Shown piece by piece: positions 47,765-58,314 of a stretch of 64,000 nt of DNA. The stretch lies in assembly GCF_016545825.1 (NCBI RefSeq), contig NC_052618.1, positions 48,678,196-48,742,195 of the forward strand. The letters are read 5' to 3'. Each line of letters opens with the position of its first letter. Position 1 is the first letter of the stretch. This DNA is from Eucalyptus grandis (lineage: Eukaryota; Streptophyta; Magnoliopsida; Myrtales; Myrtaceae). The notes below the pieces were generated by a model. The model was not told the DNA's origin, did not search any database, and saw only the letters and a list, made by a program, of their open reading frames with translations. The position numbers and the translations under genes are program-made.

Positions 47765-48385
47765 GGAATAATTACAAAAAAAAAAAAAAATCTATACTTA
47801 TTTTATGGATATCAATTTAATCATAAACATTTTAAATTGGCTAATTAAGTTTTGAACATTTTAACGATTTGTCAATAAAATTCTTTTGATCAATTGGCTA
47901 GCAATCACCAAAGTGGATGCCGACCATTTGACGTAACATGACGGACATTGACGTAAACAATTGTTTGCATTTTAAAAAAAAAAATTCTGAATTTTTCTTC
48001 ATTTTTTTTCTTTTTTTCCTTTATTGATCGCAAGGCCTCATGGCTGGCAACCAACCACAAGCAAGGGTTGGCAAGGTTGACCATCACCAATGGCCAAGCA
48101 GGGCAAGGGTTGCCTTGCCGACCCTTGCCTATGGCTAATTGTTGATCATCGCAACCAGCCAAGGAAAGGAAAAAAAAAACAAAAAAGTTCAAAATAATTA
48201 AAAAAAATTATACATGTTAGCATTAATCGTACCACGTATAAAAATTAGCATATATGTTAGCAATTTCTAGCAAAAATTAGCTAGAAAGACTATATTGATA
48301 AATCATCAAAAAAGTTAAAAATTGATCAAATTGAAGTGCTTATAATCGAATTAATATCCATTATGACTCTTTTTTGTAATTATCC
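47765..48385. mobile_element. Mutator-like MITE with long inverted arms
   Basis: The left edge GGAATAATTACAAAAAA and the reversed right edge GGATAATTACAAAAAA match. The similarity continues for over 100 bases into both arms (TGGATATCAATTTAATCATAA against its reverse TGGATATTAATTCGATTATAA, and CGATTTGTCAATA against GATTTATCAATATAG). Flanks TTTTTAAAA and CCTTTTGAAA may be a worn 9-bp duplication. The centre (48025-48165) is a word-rich core of GGCAAGG/CCTTGCC and TGGCCA motifs. No coding frame. Long arms plus a 9-bp duplication suggest the Mutator superfamily. Confidence 0.6.
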
Positions 48386-48610
48386 CCTTTTGAAATGTGC
48401 AGTGAGCATTTGATTTTGGGAAAAGAGTAGATAACCATGCCGTGAGAATTGCAAATCAAATGATGGCTTCGCTTCGCCACCTCAAAATTTCTCAAGGAAA
48501 CCGGTTGACTTGTTTAACCGATTTCCTTAGAAAAATTAAAATCGGAAAATCTCATTTGGCAAGATTTTCTCAAATTGCACTAAATTAGATTCCTTACATA
48601 TGACTAAAGA

Positions 48611-48626
48611 AAAATTAACATAACGA
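48611..48626. repeat. LINE target-site duplication, left
   Basis: AAAATTAACATAACGA is repeated exactly at 58315-58330 after the LINE poly(A), defining the insertion. Confidence 0.85.
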
Positions 48627-49599
48627 TTCGGGTACTGTTCATCGAATGCTCTCCAGCCGGATTCCTATGTCACTGTTCATCGTTTTGGTGTAGTGTTGAT
48701 TCCCGAGGCTGTGGCCGTCGGAATGCGCTGATTTTCGGGGGGAAGCTTCATCTCACTCCTCTCTAAGTTTCCACCGAAGTATTTCGCGTGGGATGGTCTA
48801 CATCCAGAGAAATCAACAGCTCTAGGTTGGTCTGTTTTGCGGTTTCTGGGCTGCAGTTTTCCGTCTGGTTTTTTGTTCGTTTTGGGAGCTGCCATGGATG
48901 ATTTGGGCTGATTTTTTTAGGAGAGTCTCCCACCACCTATACCTCCCTCCCATACGAAGGACTTCCGTTGGTGTGGGCTAGTTTGGGAGATCTCAGTAGA
49001 GCCCCGTGCACGAGCGCTTCTGCTGCATTTCTACCCGGCGCAATCTAAGGAAGCTCAACAGAGGAGCTCGTATCTCCTGGGAGTCAGGACGCATTCTTCT
49101 CACTCGGTTCTCCCTAGTGGCGCTCCCTCCAGGTTAGCGGATCCCTCTATTCGAGCTCAGACCTTCTCTTCTGGATTCGAGTGGTTTGGTTCGTCTGTGG
49201 CTAGTTGGGTAGTGCGGGGAAGTGTGTGGAAGTTAGGAAATTCAATTCCTGCCCTCGATGTTGTCCTTCTTGGCTGTGCTCAGGGTGCACACCATTTGTT
49301 TGTGATAATGTTTGCAGTAGCGGTTGGGGTTGGTTCCACCCCTTCAGCCCGCCCGGCGGCTGTTCTTTCAATGGGGACTCCATCCCCTACCCTTGGAGCT
49401 GCTATTCATTCGAATTCATCTGGTCTGGCGGGGGCCTCCTCGTCCGGGCAAGCTGATCCGAAGAACAAGCTAAAAGGCCACTAGGTGCCGTCGTCTGGGC
49501 AGCGCCGATCCGAGGGAGAAGCCGCAAGCGGTCGGCCTCGAAGCATCCTATTTAGCCTCCGGCTGGTCACCCTGGTGCCCGGCGCGATCCTGGGCAAAT

Positions 49600-50448
49600 G
49601 TGGCTAGGCTGGCGGTGAAAGGATCTAAGTTATCCTTTGTTCCTCCCACGTTTGTTGATGGAGAAGCGGTCGTCAATCTTCCGGATGAAGCCCTTGATGC
49701 TGTGGACCTGAAGTGGAAACAATACTTGGTGGGATATCTCGTTGGGAGAAGGAAGCTCCCATTCAGCTTGATGGAGCAATCGTTGAGGAAGGCTTGGGGC
49801 TCTAAGCTCGTGGAGATCTTCGCCAACGATCAAGGATTTCTCTTCCTCCATATCCCGGACCCCAGGTTCCAGAAGAAAATCCTAGAAGATGGCCCGACTA
49901 CGTTGCTAGAGTGCCTCTTATTCTTCGACAATGGAAGTCTCTCATGGACCTCAAGAGGGAAAAACCAATCTTCTATCATGGTTTGGATCCGGTTGAGAAA
50001 CCTGCCGCTTGAGTGTTGGACGGTGCCGACGATGGGTGCGATAGCAAGTGTGGTCGGCAAACCACTCTACGTGGATCAAAGGACTGACCAAATGAAGATG
50101 ATATCCTTTACTAGAATATGTGTTGAGATTAAGGCAAATCAGCCAAGAGTCAAGACCGCCAGAGTGGTTTTGAAGGGTGTCTCTCGGTCCATAATCATTG
50201 AGTATGAATGGCTTCCAGCTGATTGCCCGGACTGCAGCGTGTTTGGACATAACTGCAGGGCTCCTTCTCGTGTGCAAAATGCCGTGGGGCATACCTCAAA
50301 TCCAAGACAGCCCGCTGGACGTTCGACCAAGCAGTCTGTTCTAGCTCCTTCGGTTGTTCCTTCTCTGCCGATTGTTATTGCTCCGAATCCGCGGAAGAAT
50401 GCCACCATTTCTCTAGTAGTGGACGTCTTCAATCAGGGTTGTGCATAG
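49600..50448 (+). CDS. LINE ORF1: DUF4283 with zinc knuckle
   Basis: A 282-codon open frame. The first 200 residues match the DUF4283 domain found at the start of plant L1 ORF1 proteins (WKQYLVGYLVGRRKLPF, MVWIRLRNLPLECW, GKPLYVDQRT). Near residue 215 comes a knuckle-like CPDCSVFGHNC. ORF1 proteins bind element RNA. The upstream start is unclear since homologous frames may begin earlier; the start at 49600 is the first ATG in this frame. After the stop at 50448 two other frames (to 50991) look like a frameshifted proline-rich continuation. Confidence 0.75.
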   Translation: MARLAVKGSKLSFVPPTFVDGEAVVNLPDEALDAVDLKWKQYLVGYLVGRRKLPFSLMEQSLRKAWGSKLVEIFANDQGFLFLHIPDPRFQKKILEDGPTTLLECLLFFDNGSLSWTSRGKNQSSIMVWIRLRNLPLECWTVPTMGAIASVVGKPLYVDQRTDQMKMISFTRICVEIKANQPRVKTARVVLKGVSRSIIIEYEWLPADCPDCSVFGHNCRAPSRVQNAVGHTSNPRQPAGRSTKQSVLAPSVVPSLPIVIAPNPRKNATISLVVDVFNQGCA

Positions 50449-51151
50449 GACCAATCTGTTCGCCCGCCTCGGACCGCGGCAGCTGCCTGTTCCGCCTCAG
50501 ACCATGGTAGATCCTGGTCGGCTCCAGCCCCCATCGGATTCAATTTTGTTTATTTCAATGGAGGACAGCGATCCTCCTCAAGTATTACTAGCTCCTCAAG
50601 CCACTCAGAAGCAACATTGGAAGAAGGCGAAGAACAAGAGGAAGAAAAATAAGGGCCCCAAGGAGGGAGAATCCTTCCTCTCCTCTTTTGCGGTTGTGGC
50701 TGATCGGTGCAGGGTAGGGACAAGCCTCCTGTTGCGGATCCTCCTCCGTCCGCCTCTGTTCAGAAGGGGGTGAGGGGCTCTAGTGCACCCCCGGAGGTCG
50801 TTCTCTCTTTCACGACCGAATCCCGACCGCCCCCGGCCCCATCCTTGAACGATCATGGAGGGGAATCGAAGTGGCAGCCTCCTTTGGCTCCTCGAATGAT
50901 GACGACATCTCCTCCCCTGGTTCGCCGTTTCATCCTCCTTCCTCTGCCGCGACAAGAGTATAGACCATCCAGGACAGGCTGCTTTCTCTAGCCCCTAATC
51001 CGGAGCCGGTGGGGATCAGTGGGGCATCCGGAGCTTCTCGCCACAAGCCTCAGAAGCAGAGGTAGGCCTTGCTGCCCTTCGTCTTTCTTTGCATAGAGTA
51101 GATTGTACATAGTTATATATGTATTTCGGTTATTGAAATATTAGAGGCCTC

Positions 51152-52165
51152 ATGGATCCTTTGAGAAGAGCCGAAGTTCGTAAGTTGGCTCTTTCTAGCG
51201 GCCTCTGTTTGGTCGTATTATTGGAGACTAAAGTCCTGGAGCATCTTTTTGGCTCTTTTTTGTTGGTTCTATTATCGGGGTGGACATGGGTTGCCAATTA
51301 TGATTCTTCTCCGAGGGGTAGAATTTGGGTTGGCTAGGACCCCTCCCTGGTTTGTTTTGAGGTGATCTCCTCCAATGATCAGGTTATTCATAGAAGAGCC
51401 AGGCTGATTTCGACGGGTTCTTGTTGCTGCATCTCGGTCGTTTATGCCCAGAACTATTTTGTTTCTCGGAGACCTTTGTGGGTGGACTTGATCAGGATGA
51501 GTTCTTGCATCTACAACCTACCTTAGATGGTGGCAGGTGATTTCAATGCCTTAAGAGACCCGTCCGATAGGTTCGGGGGTACTAATGCCTGGCCATCGTC
51601 TTTTGATGAGTTTAATCAATGTATGCGTCAGGTGGAGCTTGAGGATTCGAGATATGTTGGTCTTCGGTTTACTTGGTCCACATCTTCAGGGGCTAATCGG
51701 AAAGCGATGAAGATTGATCGGGTTCTAGTTAACGCTCTTTTAAGCTTGCATTTCTCTTATTCAGAAGCTTCCTTTTTACCTTTCGGTATTTCATACCACT
51801 CTCCTATGGTGGTTAAGGTGATCCAACCAGCTCTTCGAAGAAAGCCCTTCAAATTCTTTGATTTCTGGATAGAGCACCCGTCCTTTCAAGATATTCTTAC
51901 TCAGGTGTGGGAGGCCCCGGATAGTGGAGTACCCATCTTCAGGCTGGTTACCAAGTTGAAAGCGCTCAAGAGACGTCTCAAACAGCCGAATAGAGATTCT
52001 TTCTCTAATCTGTCCAAGAGGATTGCTCAATCCAGGAATGCTCTTAGGTTAGCCCAAGTGGACCTTCAGCACAACCCAACCAGCGTCCTCTTGGCAGAGC
52101 TAGAAAAAAGTCATCGTAGAACCTTCGTTGAGTTGAGGAGTCAGGAGGAGGCTTTCTTTAGATAG
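51152..52165 (+). pseudogene. LINE ORF2 endonuclease domain, broken
   Basis: Two pieces in one frame region. 51152-51337 has LLETKVLEHLFGSF and WTWVANYDSSPRGRIWVG, and 51527-52165 has VAGDFNALRDPSDRFGG and FTWSTSSGANRKAMKIDRVL, the GDFN motif and catalytic region of the apurinic-type endonuclease of L1. Stops at 51335, 51524 and 52163 replace expected Trp (TGG to TAG) and Gln (CAG to TAG) codons. The nicked strand primes reverse transcription in working elements. Confidence 0.85.
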
Positions 52166-53048
52166 AAATCCAGAATCCGTTGGCTCGAGAATGGTGATAA
52201 AAACACTAAGTACTTTCATCACTCAGTGACTACAAGGTAGTTGAGGAATAGGATTATCTCGGTTCTTGATAGGAATGGCAACCGTGTATCCGAGACGAGC
52301 CTTGTTCGGATACGTTCATCACTTACTTTAAGGAGTTGTTTACCTCACGTTCTCTTCCTCTTAGGCCGACCTTGGGAGACTTACAGCAAGCCATCCGGTG
52401 TCCGCTCTCAGAGGGTCAGATCGCTTCTCTCGCCCATCCCTTTTCGGACTCGGAAATCAAGAATATTATCTTCTCTCTAGCTCGTGGGAAGGCCCCGGGG
52501 CCAGATGGGTTTGATGTCAAATTCTTCAAGAATAACTGGGATCTTGTTGGGCCTTTGACGATTGAAGTAGTAAATGAATTCTTTGTTATAGGAGACTGTT
52601 AAGGGAGATTAATTCCACCATCCTGGTGTTGATCCCTAAGGTTCCTAATGCTACCTCGGTAAATGATTATAGGCCAATTGCTTGCTGCAATACGATCTAC
52701 AAATGTATTACCAAGGTCTTAGCCAACCGCGTCGCCGTAGTGCTTCAGGACACCATAAGCCCTTCTCAGAATGCGTTTGTCAAGGATCGGCGGATTATGG
52801 ATAATATTCTCCTAGCTTATGAGTTATTTGCCGGGTTCCACCTTCAGCCTTACCTCCCCAAATGTGCTGTGAAGGTGGACTTTCAGAAAGCATACGATAC
52901 GGTTGACTGGGATTTCCTTGAGTTGGTTCTTCGTGCTTTTCGATTCCCAGACCATCTCATTCGTCTTATCATGGTATGCGTACGTACACCTATGTTTTCT
53001 ATCTCCTTGAATGGGGATCTCCATGGATTCTTCCCTAGTAGCCGCAGC
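52166..53048 (+). pseudogene. LINE reverse transcriptase, 5' half
   Basis: Contains ARGKAPGPDGFDVKFFKNNW (52487 onward), then after a frameshift near 52595 LIPKVPNATSVNDYRPIACC, QNAFVKDRRIMDNILLAYEL and AVKVDFQKAYDTVDWDFLE, the palm and finger motifs of non-LTR reverse transcriptases. The coding sequence stops at 53048 where the hAT-type element is inserted and resumes at 56187. Confidence 0.88.
53041..53048. repeat. hAT target-site duplication, left
   Basis: GCCGCAGC, repeated exactly at 56179-56186. Eight bases is the diagnostic hAT duplication length. Confidence 0.9.
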
Positions 53049-53364
53049 TAGGGGTGAGCGGTTCCCGGTTCCTTACAGGTTCCAAGCGGAACCTGGAACC
53101 TACCCTCGGGTACAAGTTCCTCATTTTTTGGAACCTGGAACCTACCCGTCAAAACCGAGAACCTGGAACCTACCCTGTCACAGGTTCCGGGGTCGGTTCC
53201 GGTTCCAACAGGTTCTTTTTTTTTTTCATTTTTAGTTAAAAAAATGAAAATGAATGCAGCAATAATAAACAAACTTGTCATTCATTGAAGATAATATAAC
53301 ACAAACATCAAACAGCATTTTAGAAGTAATAAACAAGCTGTCATTTGAACAACACACTTCATTC

Positions 53365-53470
53365 TAAATGATCTTTGCCTTAATCAAATCGAAAGTTTCT
53401 TCATTGTCTTTGGGAACTAACGTACCTGTCTCCAATTGGATTGAGTATCCCATCTCTAAAAGCTGAAAAC
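53365..53470 (-). pseudogene. Exon-like fragment of unknown gene in hAT element
   Basis: After a TTTTAG acceptor the minus strand reads EMGYSIQLETGTLV and then KDNEETFDLIKAKII before a stop, with no interruption. I do not recognise the protein. It could be a second captured gene piece or simply an open stretch. Confidence 0.3.
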
Positions 53471-53689
53471 AGCAGCAAACATAACTTAGCACCACCAAAA
53501 TTAAAAAAGAGAAGACCCAAACAACTAAAACTTCCGGATATGCTAAGAAGGGTTACTTACGCACGGATGTGAGCCATGCTGCTTTTGCTGCACAGATAAC
53601 TAAACAGCTTAATAACTCGGCATGCTGACGTTCAAATTAGGAATGCGCATCGGGGTTGAAAGGATATACTTTAGTCTTTTGAGGAAGAG

Positions 53690-54467
53690 CGGCACCCCGG
53701 TAGTTTAGCCTTTGTATCTCCTCAAACATTTTATCCACTCTAACAGCAGGAGGGGCTCTTCTGAATTGGGGGCTTTCCTCAAACACGTCAAAAGGTTGTT
53801 CGGTGAGCTGCATCATTGATGGTCACGGACTATTCATTAGCTTATCGGAAGATGTTGCATTATAATTGACACACAAGATATAAGAAACACAATTAACAAA
53901 AAAATCGGGGATAAAAGAGGTGTCTATCGGTCGTCAAGGAAAATGTTGCAGCGGACATGGATATAAGACTCACAAGTCCTTTCATTTCAGCTAATCTAGT
54001 CAAGTCTCTTATAAGCCCACGCATGTCACACCGAGCAAAGAAGTTCACCACAGCCCATTTCTGTATCTTAGCTAGCTCAACAAATTTCTGCAGAAGAGTG
54101 AAAAGATAGCATAAACAGACTTATTGAACACAATAATTGGTGGCAGATAATTCAAATAACCTTATTCTGAAAGCTCCACCGTCCATTGCGGGGGAAGAAA
54201 TCCTCTCCATTGCCCACGTTTAGCTGGGAAGGAAGCCACAGAAGTTTGTGTTATTGCAGATGATTGTCTAACAGTCCATTGCAAACAAACAGAATTTCTT
54301 TTTTTTCTTTTTCTTTTTTTATCCAGCAAACAAAATGCAAAAAGGGAAACTAGCAGTGGCACCTTAGGAGCCGGTAGAACACGGCCTTCAACTTGAGTAA
54401 AGCTATTGCTAATTGTTATACCGCATGAACGCAGCATAGGTTCAGAATCATAGTTGCTACGCTCCAA
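53690..54467 (-). pseudogene. ARGONAUTE 4-clade gene fragment inside hAT element
   Basis: Four consecutive minus-strand exons. About 54467-54363 encodes ERSNYDSEPMLRSCGI and QVEGRVLPAPK. 54223-54161 encodes LNVGNGEDFFPRNGRWSFQN. 54087-53974 encodes KIQKWAVVNFFARCD and IRDLTRLAEMKGL. 53807 to about 53712 encodes EQPFDVFEESPQFRRAPPAV and KMFEEIQ, after which a frameshift leads into a worn LPG-like continuation. This order and these motifs are those of the linker-2 to MID region of AGO4/6/9-type Argonautes, which bind 24-nt siRNAs and guide DNA methylation. Exons 2 and 3 are phase 0 with good GT-AG borders, so the capture was of genomic DNA with introns. PAZ, PIWI and the start codon are absent, so it cannot make a working Argonaute. 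Confidence 0.88.
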
Positions 54468-54479
54468 TCTGATCCTTCA

Positions 54480-54809
54480 CTTGAAACCGATAAGTCCAAA
54501 TGTTCCGAGATCATGAAATCCTTTGGCTGCTTCCTCACATACATGCTTTTCGAGATGGAGTTTGAACCATACTCTAGATTCCAAATTCATCGGACTGCAG
54601 ACTTTGTAGACTCTTTAGCGTGATTAAGTTGCACTTGAGTAACTACCAAAAAGAAAAATTTCAATTAGTGTCGGGGCACACTAGAAACAAAATAACAAGA
54701 ATGGCACATTGAAGAAAATAAACAGATGCAGCATGAACCTTGTCCAGTGTTGCCGGTGCTATTAATTCTTCAGCAGCCACATCAACGGCTTTTGCCACAA
54801 AGTCGAGCT
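54480..54809 (-). pseudogene. Second exon-like block of unknown origin in hAT element
   Basis: 54809-54739 on the minus strand has an acceptor (TTAGCAG), an open exon reading FVAKAVDVAAEELIAPATLD and a donor (AAG|GTTCAT). Further on, around 54650-54480, is an open stretch containing VCSPMNLESRVWFKLHLEK in one frame. I do not recognise the source protein. Since it lies upstream of the Argonaute exons in the same orientation it may come from a different captured gene joined to it. Confidence 0.35.
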
Positions 54810-56178
54810 CTGCTAACCAAATTTAGAAGAAAATGATAAGCTCGAAGTAATTAGCAAAACACTAAAAGTTTGTCACCGCCATTAACTTTGTCAACACCTA
54901 GTCGGTGGCACTCCATGCCGACGAAGCTAAAAAGATTAAAGTTCGAATTTACCATAGGTTTTCATGTTTTAACCAATATCAAGCATCGGGGACCCCATTC
55001 ACTCTTTTCTTATGTCTCGGTCGGTGCAAAACCAAAATGCACGAACCCGAAGCTAACCCTAGAATTGTTTCCACATGGAAAATCAACTTCTACCCCACAA
55101 TCGCATTCTCAAAATTATCATTATATATCCTTCCCAACCCAAAGAATACAAGTCTGTCATGAAGAGTGACGAATCGAGCAAAGAGAATACAACACAAATG
55201 CTCAAGAGCTTAAAAAGAACGATGCGAGAGAGAGAGAGCTACGGTCTTTGCCACCGCGAACGCCGCCTCGGTGGGATGATACATGGTTCCACGCGAGGTC
55301 CTCCGAGCCGACGAAGATGGGGATGCGGTCGTCTTCTTCGCCGGCTTCTTGTAGACGAGCTTTACCCGGAGATGTAGGTCTTGCTCGAGAGGAACTCGTC
55401 GAGGACTTGAGGCCCGACTCCGTGTGGAGATTTGTCGAGGAACTCGTCGAGGGCGAGCACGGAGCATAGTGAGCAACGTCGGGCGAGACGGAGAGGAAGT
55501 GCGAAGTGAAAGTGGGAACCGAGACTAGGGTAAATTAATTTGGGGCTTAACCTAACGAGGTTACGGTTCGGGCGGAGGTGGTGACGGTTCGGAGCAACAA
55601 CGGCCGGACGGCCGAGCAAGCGGCAGCAAGAGGTGGTGACGATGGCTTGGGACGGCGGCGGTGCCTCACGGCGGCGCGGACGGCAAGACAGCTCGTCGGG
55701 CTAAACGGTGAGACGGCTTGTCGGACGAGCAAGGGGTGGTGGGGGTTCGGTGGCCAAGAGGTGGTGGTGAGTAGGGCGTGGGGCGGCGGTGTGGTGGTGG
55801 GTGAAGCAGAACCGGCGAGAGGAAGGAAGAAGAAGAAGAAGAAGAAGAGGTGGGAGGGTTCGGCTGAGAGAGGAGGAAAGAGGAGAGAGAGAGAGAGGGG
55901 AAAAGAAAAAGTGGGGGCAGGAAGTGACGTGAGGAGGAAAAAGGGGAGAAAAGAGAGAGAGAAAAAGAAAGGGAAAGGGGGGAAAATTGAAGGGGGGAAA
56001 TTCGAGCGAAAGGGATTAGGGTTTTTTTATTTTTAACTTTGCCGGTTCCGGTTCCTCAGGTTCCGGTTCCTATGGGAACCGGAACCGGAACCGGTCCCCT
56101 TAGAACCGGGAACCGAACCGGAACCTCCTCCGGTTCGATTCCGGTTCCCGGTTCTACCCGGAACCACGCTCACCCCTA

Positions 56179-56186
56179 GCCGCAGC
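56179..56186. repeat. hAT target-site duplication, right
   Basis: GCCGCAGC, identical to 53041-53048. Confidence 0.9.
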
Positions 56187-57560
56187 CTTCGACAGGGTGA
56201 CCCCATGTCTCCTTATCTTTTCACCTTGGTTATGGAAGTCTTCTCAGGGATCTTCACTTCTCGTGCGGAGCAACCGGGTTTCAATTTCTCTTAGAGGTGC
56301 AAGGCCACTCGATTATCTCATCTTTTCTTTGCGGATGATATCTTTCTTTTTTGTCATGCGGATATGGGCTTTATCTTGCTTCTGAAGGATGGGTTGGATA
56401 CCTTCTCGGATTGGAGTGGACTCAAGCCGAACAACAGCAAAAGTGAGGTGTTTCTTGCAGGGGGCTCGGATGACTTGAGGAGTCAGATTAAGGATACCTT
56501 TGGATTTATGGAAGGGAAGCTGCCGGTGCGCTATCTAGGAGCGCCTATCATATGCTCGAGGCTCGGCAAGGCGGAATGTGTATCCTTAGTCAATTGCATA
56601 ACAGCTAGGGTGCAATCATGGACTCATCGATTTCTCTCCTTTGCAGGGAGAGTTCAGCTTATAAGGTCAGTGCTCCATGCAATCCAAGCTTATTGGGCTA
56701 GTGTGTTCATTATTCCTATAGCAGTCCTAGACCGTATTGAACAGATCATTAGACAGTTCTTGTGGAAGGGGCCCAGTCTTGGCATGGGAGGAGCTAAGGT
56801 TTCCTAGGAGGATGTTTGTCTCCCGAGGGAAGAAGGAGGTCTGGGGATTCGTAGATTGTGTGAGTGTAATAACGCGGCGATGTTAAAACACATCTGGATC
56901 ATCTTCACAGATAAGGAGTCTCTATGATGTAAATGGATACACTCTACTTTTCTGAGAAGGTTGAATTTCTGGGTGGTCAAAGCGCCGACCTGTTGCTTAT
57001 GGGCTTGGAAGAAGATCCTCCACCTGAGGTCCGAGTTCCGTCTCAATTTCCGCTGGAGAATTGGAGATGGTCAGGCGACATCCCTTTGGTTCGACCATTG
57101 GCATCGGAGTGGTCCGCTGGATCTTGTTTGTTCAGAGCAGACTATCTCTGATTCGGGGCTTCCTAGGAGTGCAGTCGTTGCAAACCTATTCTCTCCGGCG
57201 GGTCAGGTTTTCAGGTCTATAATGGACTCTTGGAACCAGCCCCTTCCGCTTCTCTCAGAGGTTCCGGATAGATTTATTTGGAGTGATAGTCCTTCCGGTG
57301 TCTTCTCGGTCGCCTCAACTTGGCATATCCTCAGAAGAAGGAAAGACAGGGTTGAATGGTCATCCTTTATTTGGAACAAGGCCATCACTCCGAGATACCA
57401 ATTCAATCTATGGCTGATTATAAAGAATCGTCTTCCTACCCAAGCTTTTCTTATGTTTTATGGGAGAATTGGGAGAGAAGTTTGTGCCTTTTGCAAGCTC
57501 ACGCCGGATTCTATTGACCACCTCTTCTTCAATTGCTACATCACGGCTAGTATGGCTTAG
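56187..57560 (+). pseudogene. LINE reverse transcriptase 3' half and zf-RVT domain
   Basis: Resumes with RQGDPMSPYLFTLVMEVFSG, then after a frameshift near 56290 the active-site block LFFADDIFLFCHAD (F-A-D-D in place of the more common Y-A-D-D), SGLKPNNSKSEVFLAG and LPVRYLGAPI. A stop at about 56805 follows, then 56961-57560 carries the zf-RVT region (WRIGDGQATSLWFDHW, FIWNKAITPRYQFNLWLIIK, CAFCKLTPDSIDHLFFNC). Together with 52166-53048 this is a complete but disabled L1 ORF2 C-terminal part. Confidence 0.88.
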
Positions 57561-58314
57561 TTTTGGGCGGCCAAGTGTAATCTACCGTGGAGGAACGGGA
57601 CTTGGATGGAAAATCTTCAATGGACGATGAAATTCCTCTAAGGTAAGGATTTCTATCACTCCATTGGTCGCTTCTCTTTTGGTGCATTATGCCATCTCAT
57701 TTGGAAGTATAGAAACGACATTCTCTTTAGAGAGCATCCAGTCGTGGTTGCGGCTGTCAAGAAGCATCTTATTAAAGTAGTTAAGGATAAAGCCTTAACC
57801 TTTAGAAGCGTGGAAGATTGCCCGAGAAATAGGAGGTTACAACGGAACTAGGGCCTTGACCCTTCTATTTTTAGTTCTCTTGTGCCGACCGCCTAGGTCG
57901 CCTTGATCTAGCCTTGCGGGTGCTTTCTCTTGCTTTCACCGTCTCCCCTGGCTCGGCTCGCGCTTCACCTCCGCGGGGTTGCTTTGGTTCGTCGGTGTCT
58001 CGCCTTTTGGTGTTTTTCTTCTCTGTTGGTCTTGTTGTTTTTGGTAGGTTGGTCTACCCGGCCCTGCGTGGCCGCCCTTTAGGTTAGTTTGGTTGTTTTG
58101 TTTGGTTGGTTGTCTCGGCCCTACGTGGCCTTCTTTCTTGGGCTTCCTGTTTCAGCCCTTGTTAGCTTTGACCGCTTTGCGGTGTCCTTTTGTGTCCGAC
58201 GCCCTTTCACTCGATTAGATATTGTGTCTTATTGAGTGCAAGTTTTGTAGTGCCTGATCTTGTATATTTGTTGGTTAAAGCTCGTATATCATTACCCTTT
58301 ACCCAAAAAAAAAA
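57561..58314 (+). other. LINE ORF2 tail and 3' UTR
   Basis: After the TAG at 57558 (expected Gln or Trp) the coding similarity fades by about 57850. The rest is T- and G-rich 3' UTR with repeated CGGCCCT(G/A)CGTGGCC words at 58060 and 58110, ending in poly(A). Confidence 0.6.

Larger units (their letters stand above)
53049..56178. mobile_element. Non-autonomous hAT-type element carrying host gene fragments
   Basis: The ends are TAGGGGTGAGCG on the left and its exact inverse CGCTCACCCCTA on the right, flanked by the 8-bp duplication GCCGCAGC. About 180 bases inside each end are packed with GGTTCC and GGAACC words in both orientations, like the subterminal transposase-binding repeats of hAT elements. 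No transposase is recognised in the 3130-base body. Instead it holds Argonaute exons on the minus strand (53690-54467), another exon-like block at 54739-54809, and a GC-rich then purine-rich part (55210-56010) with (GAA)n. It is inserted in the reverse transcriptase of the LINE, so it arrived later. Small relatives with the same ends lie at 931-1391 and probably 1594-2146. Confidence 0.85.
48627..58314 (+). mobile_element. L1-type LINE, full length but inactive, with nested hAT
   Basis: Bounded by a perfect 16-bp target duplication (48611-48626 and 58315-58330) and ending in poly(A) at about 58303-58318. Without the nested 3.1-kb insert it is about 6.55 kb, a normal full-length size for plant L1. 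It contains a 5' UTR (48627 to about 49600), ORF1, an endonuclease, reverse transcriptase and zf-RVT region, then a 3' UTR rich in TTGGTTTG-like words. Both ORF2 halves have stops and frameshifts, so it cannot move on its own. Confidence 0.9.

Noticed and set aside
49197..49484. 95-codon frame before LINE ORF1
   Set aside because: Lies in the LINE 5' region; low-information Ser/Ala/Gly-rich translation with overlapping frames and no domain.
55210..55480. Minus-strand GC-rich exon with a short stretch resembling elongation factor 1-beta (DEFLSSKTYISG)
   Set aside because: Only about a dozen residues resemble that family and a stop follows directly. Too weak to call a captured gene.
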